In this document: positions 28,281-37,089 of the stretch, one piece after another | How the letters are laid out: each line of letters starts with the position of its first letter | How positions within the stretch are numbered: the stretch's first letter is position 1 | Source: an uncultured Bacteroidota bacterium | GTDB lineage: Bacteria > Bacteroidota > Bacteroidia > Chitinophagales > Chitinophagaceae | Length of the DNA: 64,000 nt | Assembly (NCBI GenBank): GCA_903927185.1 | Contig: CAIYLW010000042.1 | Location: forward strand, 1 to 64,000 | Direction of reading: 5' to 3' | The notes under the pieces: generated by a model | What the model was told of the DNA's origin: nothing | Database searches by the model: none | What the model saw: only the letters and a program-made list of their open reading frames with translations | Position numbers and translations under genes: made by a program

Positions 28281-29735
28281 CTAAAAAATATAAGTTGCAA
28301 CAGCGCCTCCTGGTAATGCAGAACTTACCCATTTCCCGTTAAATCGGATATTAAAAGATGATGCACTTAATCCATCATTTTCAACAATCAGAATTTTTTT
28401 TCCGGCTGGAGTTAAGAATGCCACATTGTTTAAACTACCCGAAATATTACTATAGATCCTTATAGAACCTGCAGGAATAAATTTTGATGCGTGTGCTATA
28501 ATATAATATCCAACATTTCTTGTAATACCCGAACCAATTGTTAAAGCACCTTTACAAGTAGTACAACCTCCAACAGTATGTGGTCCATAAGTTGGATCGT
28601 TTGCCAAATTCCATTCTAATGCATTGCAACTCCAATTTCGCATCGAACCGATTATTACATTTTTTAAATGCCACATTAAATCGGCACCAAAATTACCTGA
28701 TGATTGTGTGAATTGTTCAGTAAAATATAATTGCTTGTTAGGATATAAGCTGTGTACTGTTGATAATGCATTGATATTTCCAGCGTATAAATGAAATGCA
28801 GAACCGCTTACAAATGCACTTGAAGCAGCATCAGCAAGTATGGTTAACGGAAAAGTGGGTTGATCGCAATTATGATCATACAAAATTATTTTTGTTGTTA
28901 TAGATGCAGCCAGAAATGCAGGCCCAAGACTATTCTTGATGAAATTATTCTCGTCGGAAGCCAACATAATCATACTTGGATTATTACTGGGATTTAAGGG
29001 TTCATTTTGAGGTGTAATAGCATCAATTTTAATCCCCTGTAACTGCATTGCCTGAATATATTTTACAAAATATTGTGCATACTGATTATAATAGTTTGAT
29101 AGCAAACTTCCACCAATAGAACTATTATTATCTTTCATCCATAATGGTGGAGACCAGGGAGTAGCTATAATTTTAATATTAGGATTAATTGCAACTATTT
29201 GTTTTAATAATGGAATCAAATCAGTCATATCATTACTTAAACTGAAATTTGCAAGCGCTAAATCTGATTGGCCCGAAGGCATATCATCATAACTAAAAAC
29301 AGAAGCATTTAGATCTGAAGCTCCAATACTTATTCTTAAGTAACTGATGCTAATAGAAGTTGTAGAAGTTCCAAATAATTCCTGTAAAAGGTTTGTCTTA
29401 TCAGTATTATTTAATTGATTAATTACATAAGCACTGCCTCCAGTTAGTGTAAAACCAAAACCATCAATAGTTTGAAATATTTGTGTAGAATCTACATCGA
29501 TGAACGGATTATTATTTACAATTGTAGCAAAAGAAAGAATACCGTTTTGTTTTTGCAAAAGAACTGATTGATCGTTGGAAGTAAGCCAAAAATCAACATT
29601 GTTAGTTTGTGATGATGTTGGCGTTACTGGTATTACTGGAGTAGTTCCATTACTATTGTTATTACTTTTTGAACAATTTTGATTCCCAAGACTAAATGTA
29701 ATAACAACAAATAAAAAAAATAATTTTCCTTTCAA
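28281..29735 (-). CDS. Glycoside hydrolase family 30 (beta-glucanase/glucosylceramidase-like)
   Basis: A 484-residue exported enzyme. The N-terminus looks like a lipoprotein signal with Cys21 (SLGNQNC), then a Ser/Thr/Pro linker to about 45. The (beta/alpha)8 GH30 domain shows GFGFTLTGGSAYVI, IIATPWSPPLWMK, the acid/base Glu245 in ITPQNEPLNPS and the nucleophile Glu340 in LYFTEQFTQSSG. A short C-terminal beta domain closes the fold. GH30 members cleave beta-1,6-glucan, beta-glucosides or xylan; the form seen here is closest in motif style to the beta-1,6-glucanase/glucosylceramidase group. It is last in the glycan locus, 36 nt after the GH144-like gene. Confidence 0.92.
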   Translation of the reverse strand: MKGKLFFLFVVITFSLGNQNCSKSNNNSNGTTPVIPVTPTSSQTNNVDFWLTSNDQSVLLQKQNGILSFATIVNNNPFIDVDSTQIFQTIDGFGFTLTGGSAYVINQLNNTDKTNLLQELFGTSTTSISISYLRISIGASDLNASVFSYDDMPSGQSDLALANFSLSNDMTDLIPLLKQIVAINPNIKIIATPWSPPLWMKDNNSSIGGSLLSNYYNQYAQYFVKYIQAMQLQGIKIDAITPQNEPLNPSNNPSMIMLASDENNFIKNSLGPAFLAASITTKIILYDHNCDQPTFPLTILADAASSAFVSGSAFHLYAGNINALSTVHSLYPNKQLYFTEQFTQSSGNFGADLMWHLKNVIIGSMRNWSCNALEWNLANDPTYGPHTVGGCTTCKGALTIGSGITRNVGYYIIAHASKFIPAGSIRIYSNISGSLNNVAFLTPAGKKILIVENDGLSASSFNIRFNGKWVSSALPGGAVATYIF

Positions 29736-29771
29736 AATGGATATAAATTAAAATTATGATACTGTCTAATA

Positions 29772-31466
29772 TCAAAGATATGGCGCGTTAAATCCTAAAT
29801 TATGCATGCCACTTTTTACTTCGGGACAGCCTGTAAATAAGTTCCATAATAATCCTGATCTGTAATTTTCAATCATTATAATTATTGGTCCTTGGTCAAT
29901 AGCCAAATAAGAGCCTGCATACCATAAATTTTGCAAACTAAAAGCATCGGAAAAACCATATGTTCCCCAAATCTTATCTCCTAAAGTATAATAGAAATAT
30001 TTTAATGCAGCCATAGATTCTAATGGAGTATAAGGAATAGAAGAAATTGCAGCAGTTGGTGCAATTACACTTACATCATTTGTGGGTGAGCTTGCAGTAT
30101 AACCTCCCGAAATATCACTCGCTGTTAATCCCCAGCAATTAGCACTATAACCATAATAATTTTTAGGGTTGGCTTTACAATAATTATAATTAATATAGGT
30201 ATGATTTTTTGTTTGTACTGAATAATCAGCATACGCATCTGTTAAACCGTTCGGGTTAATCCCTAAAAACGAATAATGCGAAAAAAATAAGGGGCCTCCA
30301 AATGATGGGCCTAATGGCAAATTATAACCATAATATCCAGTACCATTTTTTATTGCACCATTATTTGCCCATCCAATATCATATACTTGTTTTGAAATAG
30401 CATGTGTTGGTGAGGCAGCAGCTAATACATAAGTTATTAATGCCTCATTCCATCCCGATACTGGGATACTCCAAATATCTGATGGTGCGGTAAAAGATGG
30501 ATTGTATTGCCAGTAAATAGATTTTTGTGCACCATTTTGAGTAAACCAAACCCAGTCAACACTATTCCAAATTGAATTGATACTGTCTCTTAATACTTTT
30601 TCATTTGGATCAGTGCTGCTGTTGAAATATTGTCGGGCGCATAATAATCCTTGCATTAAATAAGATGTTTCCACAATATCGGCACCATCATTATTTCCAA
30701 AAAAAACAGTAGCACCTGTATTTCCATTTATCCAATGAGAAAATGCCCCATGCCATCGTTGACATTTTGTTGTTAAAAAATCTGTGATAGTATTTAATCT
30801 TGCAACAGCAGCAGATCGAGTAATAAATCCTCTATTGGTAGCAACAATCATTGCCATAATTCCAAAACCACTTCCACCGGAAGTAACCACATTATTATCG
30901 CCATTATTTCTTTCTAATGCCATGCCGCAAATAGGATGCCCAAATTCCCAAAAATATTTGAATGTTTGCTTCTGAACAAGATCAAGCAAAGCACTATCCG
31001 ATATTGTTGAGAATTTATTGATTGAATCAATTTTTGTAAAAAAAGTTATACTCGAACTAGAACTCAGTGAACCACCAGATATAGATTTTAAAGAAGTCGC
31101 TACTGATGCTGTGTATTTACTTAGATTCTTCAATGATGATGAAGGTTGTAATACTACAACGCTATCTTCATTTTGAAAAGAGATTGAACATGAAATAACA
31201 CTTCCTGAAATTGCATCATTCAATAGAATACTTGCTCCAATTGTTTGTCTACTGATTGCGGCAGAAAATTTAAATTTAATAATAGGCGTTACACTATAAT
31301 TATACAAATTAGTTGGTTCAACAGAACCATCAATATCGTAAGTGATTAAATTAAAGTTAGTAGGAACTACAGGTTCCATTTGTGCGCCATTTGAAGATTT
31401 ATGGCAATCTTCAAATAGAAGCATAATTAATAAATACGATGCGTAACAAATTATAAATTTCATCAA
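29772..31466 (-). CDS. GH144-like glucanase (glycoamylase domain) with Big_5 Ig domain
   Basis: A 564-residue lipoprotein. The signal has a lipobox-like LLFEDC (Cys21). A bacterial Ig-like Big_5 domain (about 45-145; IIKFKFSAAISRQTIGASIL) precedes an (alpha/alpha)6 domain of the Pfam glycoamylase type. The latter is recognised by FKYFWEFGHPICGMALERNN, TSGGSGFGIMAMIVATNRGF and SLQNLWYAGSYLAIDQGPII. Characterised relatives from Chitinophaga are endo-beta-1,2-glucanases (GH144), although many databases call them glucoamylase. It probably cleaves a beta-glucan imported or bound by the SusCD pair encoded in the same locus. Confidence 0.88.
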   Translation of the reverse strand: MMKFIICYASYLLIMLLFEDCHKSSNGAQMEPVVPTNFNLITYDIDGSVEPTNLYNYSVTPIIKFKFSAAISRQTIGASILLNDAISGSVISCSISFQNEDSVVVLQPSSSLKNLSKYTASVATSLKSISGGSLSSSSSITFFTKIDSINKFSTISDSALLDLVQKQTFKYFWEFGHPICGMALERNNGDNNVVTSGGSGFGIMAMIVATNRGFITRSAAVARLNTITDFLTTKCQRWHGAFSHWINGNTGATVFFGNNDGADIVETSYLMQGLLCARQYFNSSTDPNEKVLRDSINSIWNSVDWVWFTQNGAQKSIYWQYNPSFTAPSDIWSIPVSGWNEALITYVLAAASPTHAISKQVYDIGWANNGAIKNGTGYYGYNLPLGPSFGGPLFFSHYSFLGINPNGLTDAYADYSVQTKNHTYINYNYCKANPKNYYGYSANCWGLTASDISGGYTASSPTNDVSVIAPTAAISSIPYTPLESMAALKYFYYTLGDKIWGTYGFSDAFSLQNLWYAGSYLAIDQGPIIIMIENYRSGLLWNLFTGCPEVKSGMHNLGFNAPYL

Positions 31467-31477
31467 ATGATTTTACT

Positions 31478-34400
31478 TTATTTTGAAATTCCATAGAATT
31501 CTATCCCAGCGTTATTTTTGGCAACCATTAACACGTTACCATATTTTACAGTGTGTATCCATTTTAAATCTCGCACTTGTCCTTTAGTATCAATCAAATG
31601 ATTATTATCAATACTAAGTTGATCTTTTGAAGAAGAAATATTAAAAGTCGTTACAGCTGCCGCATCATAAAACCCTTCATAAGGAAGTACATCTAAAAAA
31701 TTACCACCAGAAATATATTTATTGGTGTTTGGAATTTTTTGAAAAGAAAATATTGGTGATAACTGTTGATCAAAAGGAAGATCTTGCTTTTTGAAATTTC
31801 CTTTCCCATCATTAATAAAGCATGCCGATCCTAATGTTTCAGCTTTTAATTCTATATAATTTTTAAATAGATCGTAAAACATATATTGTACTGTTTTTCC
31901 AGCAACTTCACTATAAGTTAAATACGCCTTCTTTAAAACAGGCAACGCTTCTTCCAATTCATTTTTTGGTAAGAAGGTGTATTCCTTTCCATCTATTGTA
32001 TAACACATGATTTGTTCTAATGTAGCATTGCTATCAAAATCTTTTACATACAATTTTAAAGGTCCATTTTTACCAGCCCACAATTTTGAATTATGCCCCC
32101 AGTTTCCAGCAAGTAAATCAGGGTAACCATCACCATTGACATCTGTTACAAATAACCCTTGCCACAAACCTGTAGAATTAGGAATTTCTGATTCAACAAA
32201 TTTTCCATGTTGATTCATGTATATTTTAATGCCCATCCATTCTCCCGTTACAACTAGATCAGGCCAACCATCGTTATTCAAATCAGTAAAAGATGCAGAA
32301 GTTACCATGCCTAATTTCATCAAATTCATTGTTTTTAAATCAGCAATATCAAACTTACCTTTCCCATTATTGATATATAAATATGAATTCATAGCATTGC
32401 CATATTTCTGTTGATCGGTAAAATGTCCGATAAAAACATCCAGATCCCCATCATGATCAATATCGGCAACAGCAATACATGATTTATTCCAGAACTCTTG
32501 CTGAAATGCTTTTGCAGAATAGCTAAAATGACCCTTTCCATCGTTCAAATAAAGTCTGTCTGCATTTGCAATTCCATTAGTTGGCATTTCATTTCCCCCA
32601 CCAACTACCCAAAGATCAGGATAGCCGTCACCATTCGCATCGAAGAAAACGGCATCAACATCTTCGCAAATTCTAAACTGATTAAACAAAGCAGTATCAG
32701 ATTTTATAAAATTCCCATTGGGCTGTTGAATCATTAATGCACCAGCCTGACCTTTTGCACCACAAACATAAAAATCTTCTAGCCCATCTTTATTCACATC
32801 ACTGACAGCAATTTTAGGTCCTCGAGTACTTTCTTTATGAGGAATTAAATATTGAATATTAAAATCATTGAAATCATTTTCCTCATGTTTCCAATCACAT
32901 TTAATTTGATCGGTTATATTAACTAGTGTTTCTGTTTTTGGAGGGAAAAAATTATTGTAATCAAATTTTCGAATCGCATCTTTTTGAATAACTGATATTT
33001 GTTTATTTACATGAATATTTCTTAAGACCTGATATTTTTGATTAGGCCAGACAATTAAAATACTATCGATTGTTGATGTTGTATCTAGCCCAAAATGCAG
33101 CTTAGGTTCCATGGAAGATTGAAACCCTCTTGTAAGCATTAATTCTTCATATTGCATTTTCTCTTTTGTAAATACATATGCTTTTGATCCTATTCCAAAT
33201 TTATTAAAGCCTTCCCCTTTAAAATTGATGGTAAGATGATTTTTCTTTTTTGTGTTGTTTTTATAAATGACCGCTTTTGAATTTAATGCATTTACCACCA
33301 AATCTAAATTGCCATCATTATTTAAATCAGCATAAGCAGCACCATTGTAAAAACCTTTTTTATCCATTAAGCCCCAATCCTTTCCAATATCGCGAAACTG
33401 TCCGGCACCATCCCCTTGAAACATAAAGCAATACGAACTTCCTTCAGGCATTTTCGCCAAGGTTTCTTCATCCCATTTAGTAGATGCATTTCTATTTATA
33501 TGTGCTGTTAAACTAGAGACAAAACGGATATAATCTAGGTCTACTGGTCGTTTTACTATACCACTTGAAATGAAAAGATCTTTATTCCCGTCATTGTCGA
33601 AGTCGGCCATTAATGGACTCCAACTCCAATCAGTTGCAGATACGCCTGCAATTAAACTTATATCACTATAGCTTTTGCCGTTACCATTATTTTTTTGCAA
33701 ACAATTTCTCGAGAACTGATTTTGAAATCCGTTATGCGTTAATTTCAAATTATAAATATCACTATGCTCATCACTGCCATAAGTTTTTAAAGTTTTTTCA
33801 TCTGGGGGAAGCATATCAACAGTTACAACATCTAGTTGACCATCGTTATTAAAATCGGCAATATCATTTCCCATACTAGCGCGGGAATAATGATTAAAAT
33901 GTTTGGCACCACTTTCAGTAAATGTACCATTTCCATTATTGATATAATAATAATCGTTTTCGTGAAAATCATTCCCAATATAAATATCATCCCATCCATC
34001 ATTATTTAAATCTCCAACTGCTAATCCTAACCCATAACCCAAATTGCTTTGGTTTATTCCTGCTAATTTAGAAACATTTGTAAACTTTCCTGTTGTACTA
34101 ACATCATTCCTGAATAGATAATCTCCTGCATTGGGATCGAAACTATTACGATGACTTGTGTCTACAATATTCTGATTTGGTTGTTGCGATTCATTTAAAA
34201 TAAAACAATCCAAATCGCCGTCATGATCATAATCAAAGAAAGCAGTTTGCACTGTGTAGCCAGAAAAGTCTAATCCATATTTTACTGAGGTTTCAGTGAA
34301 AGTTCCGTTACCATTATTTATAAAGAGTTCGTTATGCCCTTTTAATCCATAAGCATTGTTTACAGAAGAAACATAAATGTCTAACAAACCATCTCCATTT

Positions 34401-34759
34401 ATATCAACCATGGTTGAACCGGTACACCAGTCGGCAGTTCCACCCACGCCTGCTTTATCAGTTATGTCTTCGAACTGATAATTTCCTTTATTTAAATATA
34501 ATTTATTATGCCCTTTACTATTCGCTGTGAAATAAATATCGGGTAACCCGTCATTATTAATATCACCAACAGAAACACCAGCTCCATTATAATAATAGAG
34601 ATAATATAAAATTCCAAACCCTTCTTTTTTTTCTAAATTATTTTCGAAATTAATATGAGTAGCTGAAGATGGTAAACTAGTAAATACCTTATCAGTTTGA
34701 TTGCAGGATATAAAAAACGAAACGATAAAAAAGGTAATATAAATTATCACTTTTTGCAT
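31478..34759 (-). CDS. FG-GAP/VCBS repeat lipoprotein with ASPIC/UnbV domain (CRTAC1-like)
   Basis: A 1093-residue lipoprotein (lipobox FFISC, Cys19). The first half is an integrin-alpha-like propeller with many Ca-binding FG-GAP repeats (DINNDGLPDIYF, DINGDGLLDIYV, DLNNDGWDDIYIG). An ASPIC/UnbV module occupies about 515-600 (KFGIGSKAYVFTKEK then PKLHFGLD and ILIVWPNQKYQVLRN). A second FG-GAP propeller follows (DVNKDGLEDFYV, DANGDGYPDLWV). Function is unknown; calcium-dependent binding at the cell surface is likely. It lies between the seven-haem cytochrome (58 nt upstream) and the GH144-like enzyme (11 nt downstream), so these genes should be cotranscribed. Confidence 0.9.
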   Translation of the reverse strand: MQKVIIYITFFIVSFFISCNQTDKVFTSLPSSATHINFENNLEKKEGFGILYYLYYYNGAGVSVGDINNDGLPDIYFTANSKGHNKLYLNKGNYQFEDITDKAGVGGTADWCTGSTMVDINGDGLLDIYVSSVNNAYGLKGHNELFINNGNGTFTETSVKYGLDFSGYTVQTAFFDYDHDGDLDCFILNESQQPNQNIVDTSHRNSFDPNAGDYLFRNDVSTTGKFTNVSKLAGINQSNLGYGLGLAVGDLNNDGWDDIYIGNDFHENDYYYINNGNGTFTESGAKHFNHYSRASMGNDIADFNNDGQLDVVTVDMLPPDEKTLKTYGSDEHSDIYNLKLTHNGFQNQFSRNCLQKNNGNGKSYSDISLIAGVSATDWSWSPLMADFDNDGNKDLFISSGIVKRPVDLDYIRFVSSLTAHINRNASTKWDEETLAKMPEGSSYCFMFQGDGAGQFRDIGKDWGLMDKKGFYNGAAYADLNNDGNLDLVVNALNSKAVIYKNNTKKKNHLTINFKGEGFNKFGIGSKAYVFTKEKMQYEELMLTRGFQSSMEPKLHFGLDTTSTIDSILIVWPNQKYQVLRNIHVNKQISVIQKDAIRKFDYNNFFPPKTETLVNITDQIKCDWKHEENDFNDFNIQYLIPHKESTRGPKIAVSDVNKDGLEDFYVCGAKGQAGALMIQQPNGNFIKSDTALFNQFRICEDVDAVFFDANGDGYPDLWVVGGGNEMPTNGIANADRLYLNDGKGHFSYSAKAFQQEFWNKSCIAVADIDHDGDLDVFIGHFTDQQKYGNAMNSYLYINNGKGKFDIADLKTMNLMKLGMVTSASFTDLNNDGWPDLVVTGEWMGIKIYMNQHGKFVESEIPNSTGLWQGLFVTDVNGDGYPDLLAGNWGHNSKLWAGKNGPLKLYVKDFDSNATLEQIMCYTIDGKEYTFLPKNELEEALPVLKKAYLTYSEVAGKTVQYMFYDLFKNYIELKAETLGSACFINDGKGNFKKQDLPFDQQLSPIFSFQKIPNTNKYISGGNFLDVLPYEGFYDAAAVTTFNISSSKDQLSIDNNHLIDTKGQVRDLKWIHTVKYGNVLMVAKNNAGIEFYGISK

Positions 34760-34817
34760 ACTAGAATATTATACAAGTATTAAAGATTGTTTATTAATGA
34801 CTAAAACATTATTTTAT

Positions 34818-36065
34818 TTATTTGCTGCTACTTTTTTTTGTTATCTCAGGATATATAGAAATAAAATGTGATCGCATGGAAGCAAAACTAGGAATGCTTT
34901 TCCCCTGAAGCAAAACCAATATTGATTTTGATGGCAATTCCGGCATATGGCAATCAATACAGTTTTTAGTGATTTGTTTTCCAACCATTTCTTTTGCCTT
35001 ACAAAAATTATTATGTGCTTCATTATGACAATTCATGCAACGATTAGAAAAAGTTGTGACTTTCCCTGTTTCTTTTTTATGAGGTTCATGACAAGTAGCA
35101 CAAGTCATCTCACTCATTTTAAAACATTTACTAGCAACCATCATTCCATATTGATTTCCGTGTACATCAATATTAGCCTCTTCTTTTACAATTGTATCGA
35201 TTGCAAAATAGTCCAATAAATTATCTCCGGCCTGAAAACTAAATGATGGCTTCGATTTAGCAATTCTTCCACCATGACATAATCTGCAAGATTCCAATTG
35301 TTGTTTTCTTGTAAATAGATTTGGATTAATTATGAATTGTCCCTTTTTCTCCTTTGGATTTTTTTCATGAAAATCTACATGTTCTTTAGCGGGGCCATGG
35401 CATTTTTCACAGTCGACTCCATATACTATATTCGTTTTAGAAAAGTCTTCCGGTTCGATACCATCATTTGAAATTTTTTGAACGTACGTGCTATGACACT
35501 CTAAACATCGCGAAGTGATGGGCCGCCTGTAAATTACCCTATTTGAAAATCCCGGACTATTTGTCCATTGATGTAAAGGAGTAAAATAAGTAAGTGGCAA
35601 TTGAAATAATTTATTCTTATCCCAGTATAAAAAGGTTTGCCCTCTTTTCCCCGACCCTACTGTAATATCAATAGAAGCGGACTTCTTTTTAATTCCATTA
35701 ATATATTCATTTTGAAAAAACTGATTGTCATTTTTTTCTACGGCAACTCTCACATTCGAACTATAAAAAAAATTATTTTCGCCCTCTATCGTACTACCTT
35801 TAATATTTTTTTCGCTTGTTCTTTGTGAGGTAAGGTAATGAGCAGTCTGAATATGAGCTTCGTATATTTTTTGATGACATTTTGCACATGTTAAAGAACC
35901 AGCATACATTTTAAACTTTTCGGCCTCATTTTTTTTTGAACTATTTTCGGCATTATTTGAAGAAATATTTCCAGAATTGTTAACACAGTTAACCAATGCT
36001 ATCATGGAAATAATAATTACAAAAAATACTTTTGTTGAGCGCCGAAAATGAATTGTATTAATCAT
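34818..36065 (-). CDS. Seven-haem c-type cytochrome lipoprotein
   Basis: A 415-residue exported protein with a lipoprotein signal (Cys27 in ALVNC). It has seven CxxCH haem-binding sites at about residues 60 (CAKCH), 187 (CLECH), 219 (CEKCH), 260 (CRLCH), 322 (CATCH), 343 (CMNCH) and 369 (CIDCH). A non-haem stretch (about 95-180; GKRGQTFLYWDKNKLFQLPL, WTNSPGF) is a beta-rich insert seen in multihaem cytochromes of environmental bacteria. It is likely an electron carrier or a redox enzyme in the periplasm or at the outer membrane. A cytochrome is unusual inside a SusCD locus. It is the first gene after the LamG-gene terminator. Confidence 0.9.
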   Translation of the reverse strand: MINTIHFRRSTKVFFVIIISMIALVNCVNNSGNISSNNAENSSKKNEAEKFKMYAGSLTCAKCHQKIYEAHIQTAHYLTSQRTSEKNIKGSTIEGENNFFYSSNVRVAVEKNDNQFFQNEYINGIKKKSASIDITVGSGKRGQTFLYWDKNKLFQLPLTYFTPLHQWTNSPGFSNRVIYRRPITSRCLECHSTYVQKISNDGIEPEDFSKTNIVYGVDCEKCHGPAKEHVDFHEKNPKEKKGQFIINPNLFTRKQQLESCRLCHGGRIAKSKPSFSFQAGDNLLDYFAIDTIVKEEANIDVHGNQYGMMVASKCFKMSEMTCATCHEPHKKETGKVTTFSNRCMNCHNEAHNNFCKAKEMVGKQITKNCIDCHMPELPSKSILVLLQGKSIPSFASMRSHFISIYPEITKKSSSK

Positions 36066-36097
36066 ACAACAATCAATAAAAATGAAAAGTCATTTGA

Positions 36098-36133
36098 AAA
36101 TAAAATAGAAGGGCTGAAAAAATTCAGCCCTTC
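36098..36133 (-). terminator. Terminator after the SusC-SusD-LamG unit
   Basis: GAAGGGCTGAA and TTCAGCCCTTC form a perfect 11-bp stem with a 4-nt loop. On the minus strand it is followed by a T-rich tail (CTATTTTATTT). It lies 35 nt after the LamG gene and separates it from the cytochrome gene. Confidence 0.8.
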
Positions 36134-36168
36134 CTTAGAAATTCAAACATCAAACGACCAATAAAAAA

Positions 36169-37014
36169 TTATTGTTTCCCACTATATAAACTAGTGATTT
36201 CTGAAGCAGAAAGTGCCTTACTATATAATCTAAACTGATCTAACCCACCATCCCAAGATTGTCCCCAGCCCATGTTTGGGATATTGCGCATTCCACCCAC
36301 ATCTAAACCAGTAATCTTTGACGCATCCATATTAACTGGACCGTGACTTCCCCAGTTTTGTGTATTATTATTGGCAGATCCGTCAACATACAATGTCATT
36401 ATAGAAGTGCTCGCATCATACACAAATACAAGATGATGCCAATTATTATCTTGTATTCCTTTTACAGCAGTACTTCCGATCCACTGAAACCAATTATCAT
36501 TTCCTTTGGCATCAACACAATCTACTTTTATTGCAGCAGAATCAGGTGTGTTTTTAGAAGCCCAATCAAATAATCCAAACATTGCAGAACCCCCTGTCCA
36601 ATATCCATTGGAGGATGCTAAATGAAAAAAGAAGGAAGAATTTCCAGCAGGTGATCCATTACGTTTTTCCCATAAAGAAAGCGAAAAACTACTTGCAGTT
36701 GAAACAAAATCATTTGCCCCTGCATATTTAATAATCTTTTTACCATCGCCTTGAACTCCTTTTCCGGAAATACCCGCAATAGAAGCAAATGGATTATCTG
36801 AAGGAAAATTAGCTCTAACACTGTCCACTGCATTCATTAATGCATTGGGCGAGGAACCATCAAATGCGGCATAAAATTTTAATGGTCCGCCTGGAGGATT
36901 GGCATCTTGAGGATAGTTGCCTAATGCAGGCCTATCAAGTTTTTGACAACCGGCGATTATCATACCCAATACCAAAATGGTTAGGGCAGATTTTATAGCT
37001 TTATAAATATTCAT
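36169..37014 (-). CDS. LamG-domain surface lipoprotein (putative glycan-binding protein)
   Basis: About 281 residues from MNIYKAIKSALTILVLGMII, a lipoprotein signal with lipobox IIAGC. The track's upstream 21 residues are hydrophilic and unlikely. The mature part has a Pro/Gly linker and a concanavalin-A-like LamG domain (about 70-275; FVSTASSFSLSLWEKRNG, NNWHHLVFVYDASTSIMTLYVDG, GGLDQFRLYSKALSASEI). It is placed 12 nt after SusD, where Bacteroidota loci usually encode a SusE/F-type surface glycan-binding protein, so it probably helps capture the polysaccharide at the cell surface. Confidence 0.88.
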   Translation of the reverse strand: MNIYKAIKSALTILVLGMIIAGCQKLDRPALGNYPQDANPPGGPLKFYAAFDGSSPNALMNAVDSVRANFPSDNPFASIAGISGKGVQGDGKKIIKYAGANDFVSTASSFSLSLWEKRNGSPAGNSSFFFHLASSNGYWTGGSAMFGLFDWASKNTPDSAAIKVDCVDAKGNDNWFQWIGSTAVKGIQDNNWHHLVFVYDASTSIMTLYVDGSANNNTQNWGSHGPVNMDASKITGLDVGGMRNIPNMGWGQSWDGGLDQFRLYSKALSASEITSLYSGKQ

Positions 37015-37089
37015 GAAATATTTTTTTTCTGTGAAAATGATTTTTTTACATATTTGCCCGTTTTCACAAACGCGCAAGAATATCTAATT

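Noticed and set aside
29772-31466. Glucoamylase (starch-degrading) assignment
   Set aside because: The glycoamylase Pfam label is misleading; the motifs match GH144-type beta-1,2-glucanases better, and no starch-binding or GH13/GH15 gene is in the locus.
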